Below, one piece after another: positions 27,939-37,800 of a stretch of DNA of 39,690 bases. A program made the position numbers and the translations under genes. The stretch's first letter is position 1. Each line of letters opens with the position of its first letter. The stretch is taken from positions 1 to 39,690 of IMG/VR virus record IMGVR_UViG_3300038311_000052; one strand, written 5' to 3'. This stretch comes from a virus. The notes under the pieces are model-generated. The model searched no databases. It was not told the origin of the DNA and saw nothing but the letters and a program-made list of their open reading frames with translations.

Positions 27939-28883
27939 TTATTTCCCTCCCATTGTGTTCTCTTCTCTGGCAGTCTCTATCTCGTGCACTACCTCTTCCT
28001 CTACAGCATTGTCTCTGATGAATGACGAGAGGTTTTGCTTGAAGGTGAAAGTTGTCTTCTCCAGCATAGCCTTGGAGAACTCTGCTTTCATTCTTTCTTT
28101 CCGCTCTTGTCTGTCTGCTTCTTTTCTGATATGCTCACAACTTATGACTTCTGTGGATGGATGATGTTGGATAACTACCTGATCCAATATGTTGCCGGTT
28201 TGATTGAAGATGATGAATTTGGGCTTGTGGCTGAAGTTATACTCTGTGGCCTCTGCACGGATCATTGGGCCTGTGTTGATGATGACTCTGCCGCCATCGT
28301 ATGTGGTGAATTCGCGGTGGATGTCGCCACAAAGGATGAAGTCAAATGGGTTCTGCCTGAGGAAGAGTTTGGAAGGCTTGCGGCCGCTTCCCGGCCAAAG
28401 CTCTACGTCTGATATGCTATCGTGGATGATGAGGAAGTGCTTGGACTGGACGCCTTCAATATCATATATCTTTGGCACTTCTTCCCCATAGCTACAACCA
28501 TAGAACCGGGAGCAAAAGCCTTGGTCTACTATATTGATTGGGTCTTGGTTCAAGATCTGCACCAGACCCAACCGACTCAGCAGCTCTAAAGTTGTGTTCT
28601 TCCTGGTGCGGGCGATGAGGTCGTGTTGGCCGTAAATGGTGAAGAACTTTATGCCGTTGCTCTTGAGGGTGTGAAGCCTTTGGGAAAGCTGGTAGAATAC
28701 ACTCCACCCTACGGCATCCTCTGTGAGGTCTCCTGCATGGAATATGCTGTAGATGTCATTCTGGAGGCAATACTCTACCAAGAAGTCAAATTTACTCCAC
28801 TGCATCATCAGAATGTCATCTGTTCTTGCAATTGGCTTTTTGCTGAGTAGGTGTATGTCAGATATCCCCACAAACTTCTTCAT
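27939..28883 (-). CDS. sbcD: SbcD/Mre11-like nuclease
   Basis: ATG 28883 is chosen since GGGAG lies directly upstream, though upstream ATGs exist. The 314-residue protein has the calcineurin-like phosphoesterase motifs in order: VGISDIHLLSK (DxH), FHAGDLTEDAVG (GDxxD), FTIYGQHDL (GNHD variant), IIHDSISD, and ILCGDIHREFTTY (GDIH in place of the usual GHxH). A C-terminal coiled region (RKEADRQERKERMKAEFSKA) would contact the Rad50 arms. It pairs with the split SbcC halves on either side, and its start overlaps the end of the N-terminal half. It is expected to be a manganese-dependent DNA end nuclease for recombination, like T4 gp47. Confidence 0.9.
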   Translation of the reverse strand: MKKFVGISDIHLLSKKPIARTDDILMMQWSKFDFLVEYCLQNDIYSIFHAGDLTEDAVGWSVFYQLSQRLHTLKSNGIKFFTIYGQHDLIARTRKNTTLELLSRLGLVQILNQDPINIVDQGFCSRFYGCSYGEEVPKIYDIEGVQSKHFLIIHDSISDVELWPGSGRKPSKLFLRQNPFDFILCGDIHREFTTYDGGRVIINTGPMIRAEATEYNFSHKPKFIIFNQTGNILDQVVIQHHPSTEVISCEHIRKEADRQERKERMKAEFSKAMLEKTTFTFKQNLSSFIRDNAVEEEVVHEIETAREENTMGGK

Positions 28884-29949
28884 GATCACTCCCATATGGC
28901 CTCTCACACAGCGGGCAAAAGCCGATAAGGTCTTTGGTTGCTTGAAGCTCTTTTCCCTTTGCCTTTATTGCTGTTCTGAGGCTGCGGGCTGTCTGGGTTA
29001 GTCTGTTCACTTCTTCTGCTTTATTATAGATATCATCTCTTTTCCTGAAGAGGCCGGACTGGCCGGTGATGCTGGTCTCTATCCTCTCCAATGCTGAAGT
29101 CAGCTTGGCTATCCTCTTGGCAATAAAGTCAGCCTTGGCGGCTGTAGTGGTGTATTGGTCTATCTTTATGGCTGTAGAAAATAAGCTCCTCAATGTAGCG
29201 GAGCAATCTTCTAATTTGGCCAGCTTGCTCTCTGCGTCTGCTAATGCCTTCCCTATCTGATCTTTGCTGTCTTCTGTGTTGATGTATGACTCTATGAGGC
29301 TTTCAATCTTCTCCAATTTTTGCTTGTTGCTGTGGTGTGCACGGATGGAGTCTTTTGCCTGAGAAATGTACAGAAGTGCTCCGGCGGCATCAGGCATCTC
29401 TTTCAGCTCTTCGGTGACTGTGGCTGCTTCGAGCTTTTTGCTTGTCTCCAGGGTGGTGGTTTCTGTTAGCTTCTTGTTGAGAATGCGGAGGATATCATCT
29501 GCCTCATCGTTGCCAGTTGCGGCAGAAATCACCCGCGCCATCTCCGGCGGAGAGAAGATAAAGTGTGAAGCAAATTGTGACTGGAGGTTGATTGTGTCAA
29601 TCCCCAAAACCTCTTTCACCTCTTCCGGCACTCCAGCCCCAGCCGCCGAAGGTGTAGAGACTTCACCATCCCCATAGTCTATTGTGTACTTTGTGGCCTT
29701 GGAAGTTTTCTCCTTGCGGATGCTTATGCCTTCGGAGAGTTCTATGGTGACAGCAGTGAAACCATCTTTAGTGAAGTTGCTATGAAAGCGAAAGCCCAGC
29801 GGCCTGTTGAATGCCACCCATTCTATTGCTCTCTCCACGGCGGTCTTGCCTGATCTTCCCTTCCCCATTATGACATTAATGCCTTCAGACAGCTCTAATT
29901 TAGTGTCTTTGTGGGATTGGAAGTTTTGTAGCCAGATGCTTTTAAGCAT
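28858..29949 (-). CDS. sbcC: N-terminal half of SbcC/Rad50-like ATPase ending at a zinc hook
   Basis: A 363-residue protein with the first SMC/Rad50 lobe: MLKSIWLQNFQSHKDTKLEL, P-loop MGKGRSGKTAVERAIEW near residue 30, and Q-loop NLQSQFASHFIF near 120. A long coiled coil covers about 150-335. The chain ends LIGFCPLCERPYGSDHEEVC, where CPLC is the zinc hook normally at the apex of the arm. There is no second lobe; it is encoded at 25836-26522. The gene overlaps the PD-(D/E)XK nuclease gene by 8 bases and the Mre11-like gene by 26. Function: DNA-end ATPase of the gp46/gp47 type, here in two pieces. Confidence 0.9.
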   Translation of the reverse strand: MLKSIWLQNFQSHKDTKLELSEGINVIMGKGRSGKTAVERAIEWVAFNRPLGFRFHSNFTKDGFTAVTIELSEGISIRKEKTSKATKYTIDYGDGEVSTPSAAGAGVPEEVKEVLGIDTINLQSQFASHFIFSPPEMARVISAATGNDEADDILRILNKKLTETTTLETSKKLEAATVTEELKEMPDAAGALLYISQAKDSIRAHHSNKQKLEKIESLIESYINTEDSKDQIGKALADAESKLAKLEDCSATLRSLFSTAIKIDQYTTTAAKADFIAKRIAKLTSALERIETSITGQSGLFRKRDDIYNKAEEVNRLTQTARSLRTAIKAKGKELQATKDLIGFCPLCERPYGSDHEEVCGDI

Positions 29950-30574
29950 ATTCTTGCTCCAACAGTGCTTCTCTCACACCCTCTGGATCAGAGTGAAGAA
30001 TGAACTCCTCCAGCCTCATCATTATCACAAGATTTTCTCCAATTCTGAATTGGCTGGAGAATGCGGGGTTTGCCTCTGAGCACGAACCAGGAGTGAAGAT
30101 ATTGGCCCAAGCATTCATTGTCAGGATGCACATCGGCTCACGCCTTGTGCGCTGGAAGATGATGAGAACTTGGCTCCGGCGGCAGAATGCTGCTTCCTTC
30201 TCTGCCTTCTCCCAGACTTGCTGGATGTAAGGCTTGTGCTTGTAGGTGGTGACTGTCTTGCGGTCGAAGAGGTCAAGCAGATCCAGCTCATCATTTCTTC
30301 CTCTCTTCAGTTCCATAAGGAAGTACTTGAAGAGAGGTTCGGCAATGGGCTTAGTGGCTTTGAGGTCTCCGGCTTCATGAGCGATGTCTGCCCTGAACTT
30401 TTTGGACCGATTGGTGAAGCGTGCTCCTGAAGAGACGGTGCGCCAAATTGTATCAGAATCTTCTCCTTCAGTCCACCATAGGCTCAGCTGGCGCGACACA
30501 TCACGCTCAAATTTGCCACCCTTCTTTGGGTCACCCTTGCGCTTCTTCGGCATTTTTCTCTTTATTCTCTCCAT
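29942..30574 (-). CDS. PD-(D/E)XK nuclease, Holliday-resolvase-like
   Basis: A 210-residue protein. After a Lys-rich start (RIKRKMPKKRKGDPKKGG) it has the resolvase-like order GGKFERDVSRQLSLWW (first acidic residue E), HEAGDLKATKPIAEPLFKYF (catalytic D) and YFLMELKRGRNDEL (E-x-K), a complete PD-(D/E)XK core. The remainder (SQVLIIFQRTRREPMCILTM and further) adds beta strands. It probably cleaves branched recombination or replication intermediates. ATG 30574 has AGGA upstream; ATG 30553 is an alternative. Four-base-scale spacing with the neighbours indicates one operon. Confidence 0.78.
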   Translation of the reverse strand: MERIKRKMPKKRKGDPKKGGKFERDVSRQLSLWWTEGEDSDTIWRTVSSGARFTNRSKKFRADIAHEAGDLKATKPIAEPLFKYFLMELKRGRNDELDLLDLFDRKTVTTYKHKPYIQQVWEKAEKEAAFCRRSQVLIIFQRTRREPMCILTMNAWANIFTPGSCSEANPAFSSQFRIGENLVIMMRLEEFILHSDPEGVREALLEQEYA

Positions 30575-30576
30575 AA

Positions 30577-31443
30577 CTACACCATCCTGAATGCTTTTTC
30601 GAATCTTGTTAGCTGGAAAGTAGTTAGTAGGCTGCGAATATTATAGACTCGAAGGATATCTGCGAAGTCTTTCAGCTTTATCTGGTCAGGGACACAAAGC
30701 TTCACTGGCTGGGTTTTGTAGAAGGGAAGTGTGACCAGGAGCTTGTTCCTGCTTATGACATCTTTGTGATCTGTGATCTTCTGGTAGGCTGCTGTGGAGA
30801 GCTTTAGATTGCAAGTTAAGTACTTCACGGCGGTCTTCTCTGCCACACCAGGCACACCAGGCACATCATCACTTCCACATCCAGCAATACACTTTACATC
30901 ACCCCATATGCGCGGATGCACTCCCCACTTTTTGAAGAAGGATCTTGGGGTGATGAGTTCTTTGCGGATTGGGTCAAACATATGGGCATCGTCTGAGATG
31001 CACTGGAAGAGGTCGTGGTCACTTGTCAGGAACACTTTCTTCCCGCTATAGTCTTCGCAGATCTTTGCTATCAGGTCATCCCCTTCGACTCCTTCTTGGA
31101 GAAAGCTGTTCTGGCAGCCGATGTATGGCAGAACAACGTCCCTTATCTCATTCAGCTGCTCTATGGCCAGCCTGTCAATCTTTTTATCATCTTCACTTTT
31201 CTCTTTCTTGGCCTTGGCGCGTTTGTGTTTGTAGTCTGGATATATTTCCCTGCGGAAGGACACACGGCTATCCCACACCCACGCCGTCACAATCGGAGAA
31301 AAGCTCTCTACAATAGGCAGGATCTTCTTCATCACAGCAAACAGGATGAATGTTCCAGGGTGCTGTGCATTCATCCTCTTGTCCATATGCTTGGCGGCGG
31401 TGCAGATGAAGTTACCGTCGATGATCACAATGTCGTAAGCCAT
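30577..31443 (-). CDS. 5'-3' exonuclease / flap nuclease (FEN/T4 RNase H-like)
   Basis: ATG 31443 follows AGGAGACCAAA; the open frame further upstream is inside the recombinase gene. The 288-residue enzyme shows DIVIIDGNFICTAAKHMD, WVWDSRVSFRREIYPDYKHK, EGVEGDDLIAKICED, FLTSDHDLFQCIS, and the helix-hairpin-helix-type AGCGSDDVPGVPGVAEKTA. The acidic cluster for two metal ions is intact. It would remove RNA primers and flaps during replication or trim ends in recombination. It overlaps the recombinase gene by 19 bases. Confidence 0.9.
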   Translation of the reverse strand: MAYDIVIIDGNFICTAAKHMDKRMNAQHPGTFILFAVMKKILPIVESFSPIVTAWVWDSRVSFRREIYPDYKHKRAKAKKEKSEDDKKIDRLAIEQLNEIRDVVLPYIGCQNSFLQEGVEGDDLIAKICEDYSGKKVFLTSDHDLFQCISDDAHMFDPIRKELITPRSFFKKWGVHPRIWGDVKCIAGCGSDDVPGVPGVAEKTAVKYLTCNLKLSTAAYQKITDHKDVISRNKLLVTLPFYKTQPVKLCVPDQIKLKDFADILRVYNIRSLLTTFQLTRFEKAFRMV

Positions 31444-32582
31444 TTTGGTCTCCTGTCTGGCTTCAGCCCATCTTCCACTTTCCACCAAAGATCCTCTACG
31501 GCTCCCAGAAGCTGGCTATAGTTATCTTCTTGCTCAAAATATTTGATGGCGTGATCTCGTTCACGGAAAGCCTTTCCGCCTTCTTCAAAGTACTTTTCCA
31601 GTTGTTTTGCTGTTCTTCTTTTCATGTCCAGTGGATAGCCTTTGGCCTCTGGCCCATATAGCCAGTCCAGCATTGATCCGACATCATCTATGCCGTAGTT
31701 GAGAAGAACTTGAAACTCTGCTTCCCTGTAGGGTAGGGCAACTTTGTTGCGTTCAAACCGTCCCACTACCCGCAGCGCATACACCCTCTTTTCCCCCAGG
31801 ACCGTTTTAGGTAATTTGCCTTTCTCGTAAAGCCAGCACACTTGGTGGGTGTAGAAGTTGAGGGCATCTCCTCCAGTCCTGTACTTCTTCTTGCCGAAGG
31901 TGGCATCAATCCGCTGCCGTGTCTGTGATACGATGCCCAGGGTGAAGTCTTTCTGGCCCCCATTTGAGTCTACCATCCGTTTGCACATCGACCTGAAGAA
32001 GGTCCATGCATACCTTTGCTTGTCTAAGTCATATGCCTTTTTTGTGTCTCCTTCACAAGCCTTCTCATCGTCCTTGTCAGGCTGGAGAGCATCCCACGTA
32101 TCAATCAGGTACAGTATGGCTTCGCCTTGCTTCTGCCGCTCCATTCGGCGGAGGATATCTCTGCCCACAGCATCCGGCTGCGCAATGTGCTGCCAGTCAA
32201 TGCTCTTCTCGAAGTCTTCCCCGTACATATCTGCCAACGGGAAATCCATCACGCCTTCAGGGTTGTTGAAGACCACAATGGGCTTCTCTACTGGAGGGAA
32301 AATGGCAGATGGACGGTTTGTGATATTCTTCAAGAACCAGTGTGCCGACTCCAGTGCGGTGATTGTCTTTCCACTGGACCCATCCCCGACAATGTTGAAG
32401 ACCCTGCCACGAGCCCATCCGCCATCTCTCCCCAGGCCACTCCCTGCCAGGTTTAATGTAGTGGAACCGGTGGTGATGAACTCTACACGGCTGGAAGACA
32501 GTTTACGCAAGTTGGAGTAGTCTTCATCCGTTGCCTGTTCAATGCGGCCTTCTGGCTCTTCTGATCTTTTGATTCTTTCCAT
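31425..32582 (-). CDS. uvsX: UvsX/RecA-like recombinase
   Basis: ATG 32582 is chosen because AGGAG precedes it by 9 bases; the longer open frame reads through the end of the SSB gene. The 385-residue protein has Walker A FNIVGDGSSGKT (66-73), a Walker B strand AILYLIDTWDAL near 188, and the loop region LGIVSQTRQRIDATFGKKKY near 245 followed by RTGGDALNFYTHQVCWLYEK. The C-terminus is helical. It catalyses strand exchange on SSB-covered DNA. It lies directly after the gp32-like gene, matching the T4-like recombination group. Confidence 0.92.
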   Translation of the reverse strand: MERIKRSEEPEGRIEQATDEDYSNLRKLSSSRVEFITTGSTTLNLAGSGLGRDGGWARGRVFNIVGDGSSGKTITALESAHWFLKNITNRPSAIFPPVEKPIVVFNNPEGVMDFPLADMYGEDFEKSIDWQHIAQPDAVGRDILRRMERQKQGEAILYLIDTWDALQPDKDDEKACEGDTKKAYDLDKQRYAWTFFRSMCKRMVDSNGGQKDFTLGIVSQTRQRIDATFGKKKYRTGGDALNFYTHQVCWLYEKGKLPKTVLGEKRVYALRVVGRFERNKVALPYREAEFQVLLNYGIDDVGSMLDWLYGPEAKGYPLDMKRRTAKQLEKYFEEGGKAFRERDHAIKYFEQEDNYSQLLGAVEDLWWKVEDGLKPDRRPKWLTTL

Positions 32583-32650
32583 CTGGGAGGTCTCCTGTGA
32601 AGATGTAGTATGGGTCGGTTTACACCGACCCATCGAGGAGTGTGCGCGGA

Positions 32651-34072
32651 CTATTTGGCTATCTGGCGTTTGCGCTCTGCAATCTTCTGCCGCAGACGTT
32701 CTCTCACCGCCGCTTTGTCGTCTTCTCCGGCAGCGGTGGCTCCGCTGGGATTGGAGGAAGGTGCTGCAGATTGTGCAGGGTGCTGGGCCTGTGGGGCTGG
32801 TTGGGCCGGAGTGCTTGCGGCCGTTCTTGTGGCCCTGGCTGGGCGGGCAGGCTTGGTTTCTTTCGCCTCCCGGCACTCTGGCTTGCATGGGCACCACTCA
32901 CAATCCTGCCACTGGTCGTATTCTTTCCCGAAGCAGTCATACTTCGACTGGTCACAGCCTTCTTCTACTGCCGGTTGTTCCTGTGGCTGTGGCTCTGGGT
33001 CTGAAGAGCTGGGGTGTTGTCGGTAGTATTCGGCCTGGCAGTCATTGAAGCTGGCGCACTTTTCACACTCAACATACTTCCCAAAGTCAGTCCCAATAGC
33101 ACAGGTCCCATCATCGGTGACGTTGTCAGGAACATCAGTTTCCGGCACCCTTCGATTAGCAGGAGAGACACTGGCAGGAAGTATGGGAGCACCGAAGCCG
33201 CCGCCACCCGAAACAGGCGGACCAGGAAATGCTGCTTCTGGATCTCCACAGAATGCCCTCCACACATCCAGTGGATCAGGGATCACCAGGATTTCATTGA
33301 AGGGGAGAATGAAGTCAAACAGCTCTTCCGGCAATGGATAGGTTCGATCTGGCACCACATCTACATTCTTGTATTTGATGTTGTATGCCCGTTCACCTGT
33401 CTTCTCCCTGTCAAAGTAGATGGCACAGCCGGTGAACGGGTTTGATACGTCTACCATTGTGTCGGAATCCCTGCGCTTAGAGCGGGAGAGGATGTCTTCA
33501 TAAAGCCCCCATGGGCAGGACATCAACCTAACATTCCACTCCCCATCCTTCTCCAGTTCCTTGAGGTCTTGGACCCAGTAGAGCATCCGCCGTTCAGGGT
33601 AGTATTTTTTGGCCAGATCCTTGTCTTCGTCCCAAAGTTCAGCAGTCTGCTGCTCACAGATTGTGCACCGGCTGCTGATGCTGATGCCGTAGACCCCTGA
33701 GAAGATATCTGCCATCCTGCGCGTGCACAAGTAATCGTGCCGCACAGGGCCGACATTCCTGTGGATGTGTACTTCCAGGCCATAGAACCCCAGCGCAGCC
33801 TTCTCGATTGGAGGGATGATCCTGATAGCATTCTCTCCGTTCTCCGGCAAATACATCTGCACCAGGCTTTGCTGGAGATATGAGACAATTTTGCTATATC
33901 CGCTGCCGGAGTTGCGCTGACCGGCCTGTTCTTTGCGGCCTTGGAGCTTGTCTTGTGGAATGTCAGGAACCTCTGCCCACTTGCTGCTGGCGGCTGGGGC
34001 TGGACGCATGGTGCGAGCGGGTGGAGCTGCTTGCTGTTGTGTTGGTGCTGGCCGTCTTGTTCTTCTCTCCAT
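32651..34072 (-). CDS. gp32-like single-strand DNA-binding protein with Cys-rich extension
   Basis: A 473-residue protein, AAGGAG before ATG 34072. A Pro/Arg-rich start is followed by the gp32-type OB core: GYSKIVSYLQQSLVQMYLPE, ENAIRIIPPIEKAALGF, a zinc site made from His near 102-112 plus C116, C136 and C139 (SSRCTICEQQ), and MLYWVQDLKELEKDGEW. From about residue 330 a new part adds two Cys clusters, TCAIGTDFGKYVECEKCASF and YDCFGKEYDQWQDCEWC, then an Ala/Pro/Gln linker and a basic end (RERLRQKIAERKRQIAK). T4 gp32 is about 300 residues with an acidic tail, so this is longer and ends differently. Confidence 0.87.
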   Translation of the reverse strand: MERRTRRPAPTQQQAAPPARTMRPAPAASSKWAEVPDIPQDKLQGRKEQAGQRNSGSGYSKIVSYLQQSLVQMYLPENGENAIRIIPPIEKAALGFYGLEVHIHRNVGPVRHDYLCTRRMADIFSGVYGISISSRCTICEQQTAELWDEDKDLAKKYYPERRMLYWVQDLKELEKDGEWNVRLMSCPWGLYEDILSRSKRRDSDTMVDVSNPFTGCAIYFDREKTGERAYNIKYKNVDVVPDRTYPLPEELFDFILPFNEILVIPDPLDVWRAFCGDPEAAFPGPPVSGGGGFGAPILPASVSPANRRVPETDVPDNVTDDGTCAIGTDFGKYVECEKCASFNDCQAEYYRQHPSSSDPEPQPQEQPAVEEGCDQSKYDCFGKEYDQWQDCEWCPCKPECREAKETKPARPARATRTAASTPAQPAPQAQHPAQSAAPSSNPSGATAAGEDDKAAVRERLRQKIAERKRQIAK

Positions 34073-34090
34073 AGCGTTCTTCTCCTTGTG

Positions 34091-34831
34091 TTAGGTGTTC
34101 TCTCTGATCTTCCGTTTAAGCATTTCACGGTTCTGCTTGGCCTCAGTGTCAGCAGACTCCCGGCTGCGGGCTTCGCGGTACCAGTACTCACTGGAGAAGA
34201 GCCTTTGGAGTATCTCCAAGGACCTGTTCCGCTCTACCCAGGACTGCCGCCGCAGGGAAGCCTCCCGCGCCATGATTGAAGCTTGTAAGTGCAGCGATCC
34301 CCAAGCCAACACCCTCTCATCAGTGGATATGAGAGACTTTATGGTGTCCACTGTGGGGTTCTTGACGCCGAAGATGGATTCAATTTCGCTCTTCTCCATA
34401 CTTTTGATGGAGAGTTCTACAAGAGCCTGTATGGTGTCGAGCCTTGACTTGACTTGATCCCTGGCACCGATGACAAGGGCTTCGATGCTGCTCCAGAAAT
34501 CAAACATCGCAGGGCAACGACACACTTCATCATCAAGCTTGTTCTTGTTCACTTCATTTTGGAGTATGAGCCCTTGCGCTTCTGCTTTATCAAAATGGTC
34601 TGACATCTGCTTGACCATATCCTTGGCCTGACAGTATCCAGCGTGCGCTTTGTCGAGTCTTTCAGTTATAGAGCTGCGGTCTTCTGGCGGCTTCTTCTCC
34701 TTGTGGTTGGTGAGGTGGTCTTTGGGCTGTAGATTGCCATCATAATCTGCTGAAATGTTGGGGTGTCTTGGCCTTCTTGGCTTTTGCTGTGGTTTTTCTT
34801 CTTCATTGGTCATGCGCCTTTTCCTCTCCAC
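34091..34831 (-). CDS. Helical protein of unknown function upstream of SSB
   Basis: A GTG start at 34831 with a strong AGGAGG site 9 bases away gives 246 residues; ATG 34813 with GAGG is an alternative. The first 50 residues are basic and disordered (KPQQKPRRPRHPNISADY). The rest is helical: ITERLDKAHAGYCQAKDMVK, WSSIEALVIGARDQVKSRLD, IESIFGVKNPTVDTIKSLIS, and a basic, arginine-rich end. It might load or regulate the replication proteins beside it (for instance as a helicase-loader or mediator like T4 gp59), but no motif confirms this. Confidence 0.7.
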   Translation of the reverse strand: MERKRRMTNEEEKPQQKPRRPRHPNISADYDGNLQPKDHLTNHKEKKPPEDRSSITERLDKAHAGYCQAKDMVKQMSDHFDKAEAQGLILQNEVNKNKLDDEVCRCPAMFDFWSSIEALVIGARDQVKSRLDTIQALVELSIKSMEKSEIESIFGVKNPTVDTIKSLISTDERVLAWGSLHLQASIMAREASLRRQSWVERNRSLEILQRLFSSEYWYREARSRESADTEAKQNREMLKRKIRENT

Positions 34832-34852
34832 GGTAGTCTACCTCCTGTCTAT

Positions 34853-34861
34853 ATTATAGCA
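34853..34861 (-). promoter_or_regulatory. Extended -10 promoter candidate between polymerase and SSB genes
   Basis: The minus strand reads TGCTATAAT (34861 to 34853), a perfect extended -10 element, in the 48-base gap after the polymerase stop. No -35 box is visible at 17 bases. A start about 7 bases downstream would fall just before the AGGAGG of the gene at 34831, giving the SSB-recombinase block its own transcript. Confidence 0.45.
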
Positions 34862-34879
34862 GACAATAAGCAGCCTGGG

Positions 34880-37800
34880 CTATGGTTTAAGGTGCTTGCC
34901 GTTGTCGAAGAACTCTCCAAACCCCAGCATCATTACTTTCCTGGCAAAATTGTCGATGCCGATGTCAAAGAGTTCTTTGTTGTCTGGGCTGCGGAGAACC
35001 ATAGCAGGGTGCACACACCAGCAGATCCAGCAGTTCCACTCATCACTCCACTGTGTCTTCCCACAAGCTTCGGTGATGCCTGATTCTTCTCCTACCATGG
35101 AGAACCGCGCTTGATTGCCCAGGCCTAATATGAGGAATGGCTGGACGGTTTGTGCTTCTTCCAACAGCCACTTCCGACAAGTTTTGATCTCTGGCTTCTT
35201 GGGAGTCCTGGTCTCAGATGGCCAACACTTACATGTGTTTGTGATGTGAAAGTAGGATCTATCCATACCATACTCAGCCAAAGCCCTCCACAACAGCTCT
35301 CCGCTATCGCCGATGAAGCCTATGCCTTGGCGGTCTTCTTGCCTTCCTGGTGCCTCTCCAACTATCATTATGTTGGCATCGCCTTGTGAGGGAAGAACTA
35401 CTTGAGAGGCTTGGCGCCGGAGAGAACACAGTTTACACTTCTCCATCTCTCGAATCAGGTCTTTGGAAAATTTCTTTGGTTTAGTAGCCATCTCCAGCCC
35501 AAGTCCATTCAGCTCTCCAGCCAATATCTCATCACCAAACCAGCAGTCTTGCCCTTGTATGGCGGTGTCCTTGTGGGGGAAGTTTGCGAGAGAGAGCAGC
35601 CATTGGTTTTGGCAGTGTTCAATCTCTTCCTTGCGGCGTTTGTAGAGAGGAGTTGTGAAGATGTGCATAAGAAAGTCTGTGTCATCCTTCAAGTAGCAGT
35701 ACACACCACCCATGCTCCCCTTCGAGTCAGAAGCCAAGTTCTCACGATACCCGATGACCAGCCTTTCAATCTCTCCAAAGTAAAAGTGAAGATCCTTGGA
35801 AGTGCCGCCGTGGTCTGCCACCGATTTCAGATCATCGATGGCGAAGAACTCTCTCAGCCGCGCCATCACCTTCCTGAACTTGTACTGTGGGTCATTGGAG
35901 AGCCTGAAGTTGAATAGGACCGAAAGCTGCTCCAGCTCTGCTTCGGACAAGTGTTCACACTCAGTCGTCATAGAGAAGGCTTTACAGTCAGCCAATAGTC
36001 TCCGCACCTTCGCATTACACTTCCGCTTATCTACTCTTCTCTCAAAGTCTGCATACCCGTCAAACTCACCCTTTTCCCTTTCTTCCATTATTGCATCAAC
36101 CGCCACCTGGCCGACGCCTTTGATTTCCTTGAGCGGGATGAGAAGAGTGTCCTTTTTGTTTGGCATCGCCTTCCACATTATCCCATCAGAGAAGTTGATT
36201 TGCGGCATGGCAATCTTCAGCCCAAGCCTTCGCGCCTCTTCAAGATATTGAGCTGACTTGCTGTCTACGCCAACGGATAGCTGGGCTATGATGAACTCGG
36301 CAGGGTAGTGAACCTTCAGCCACATCTGCCAATAAGCAATGTAAGCGTATTCTGCGGCGTGGGCTTTGTTGAACCCGTAGTTACCAAAGTACTTCAGGTC
36401 ATCAAACAGCTTTCTCGCATCCGCCTCACCAAGTGTTCCCTTCTCCAAGCACCCATCCACAAACTGCTGTTCAAACTCCATGATCTTCTCTACACCTTTG
36501 GACTTGGAGACAACTTTGCGGACTGCATCAGCTACTTTCCACGGGAACCCTCCCAGCTCATACAGCATCCGCATGATTTGCTCTTGGTATAGGATGATGC
36601 CATAGGTCTCTTGAGTTAGTCTCTTCACAAAATCATTCAGATATGTGGTAGGCTCCTTACCGTGCTTGCGCTTCTCGTATGTGTTCACAAGGCCAGACCG
36701 TAAACACCCTGGCCGGTGGAGGGCATTCAGTGCAATCACTGCTTCAAAGTCTTCAATGCCGATGTCGCGGCAGATTTTGATCATCGACTCAGAACCAAAC
36801 TGAAAGACGCCGGTGTTGTTGCCTTGGGAAAACTGCTCGAAGACTTTTGGATCATCCATCGGTAAGGTCTCCAAGTCTACATCTACACCGTGGTTCTCCT
36901 CTATCATCTTCAGACACTCCGACAGCACCGTCAGAGCATTCAGGCCCAGCACATCCAGCTTCATCAGGCCCATATACTCTGCATCCTCCTTCTCCCAGTT
37001 ACAGCACAGCACTCCACCCTTCCGCTGGACATAGTTGGCATTCTTGCCAAGCCGAAGATCTTCAGCCGACACACACATTGCGGCTGCGTGCTGACCGGAA
37101 TTGGATATCTGTCCTTCCAGCTCCATTGCTATCTTGGTGACTTGGGGGTACTTCTCCTTGAACTTCCTACCATCTTCAAAGGCAGAGAAGGCATCTTCGA
37201 TGGTGAAGTCTGCACGGATATCTCCACCAGACCGTGTCACAATACAGTCGCAGGCGCGGCTAACATCCATTATCGGGACATCAAACACCCGCGCCACAGA
37301 GCGGATGGCAGCTTTTCCCTTCATCCTTGCAAAGGTGCTGACGCCGACGACATTGTTGCTCCCATAAAGCTCTTCAAGGTGTTCACGAATGAGGTGGCGC
37401 TTGCGGTCTTCGAAGTCCATGTCGATATCAGGAAGGTCTATGCGTGCAGGGGATATGAACCTGGAGAACACAAGATCATACTTCAGTGGGTCCACCATAG
37501 TGATCCCAAGGCAATATGCCACCAGACTCCCGCCGACACTTCCTCTTCCCGGCCCACACATAATATCATTCGCTTTACACCAGTTTATCAACTCCCACAC
37601 AATCAGGAAGTATCTGGAGAAGCCCAACGGGATAATATGCTCCAGCTCCTCTACTACCCTCTCTTCATAGGTGTCAAAATTATGGGCTATGGATGGATGT
37701 TTAAGTGCTTTCACCCGAAGCCCATCCAAGGCCAGCTCCATTATCTGCTCATCTTCGGGGAGGTGCTTATAATGCGGCACCACCACTTTCGGCAGAAGTA

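Noticed and set aside
31425-32897. Longer recombinase frame starting at 32897
   Set aside because: The extra 105 residues are low-complexity, lie antiparallel in frame terms to the SSB end, and ATG 32582 has a good ribosome site.
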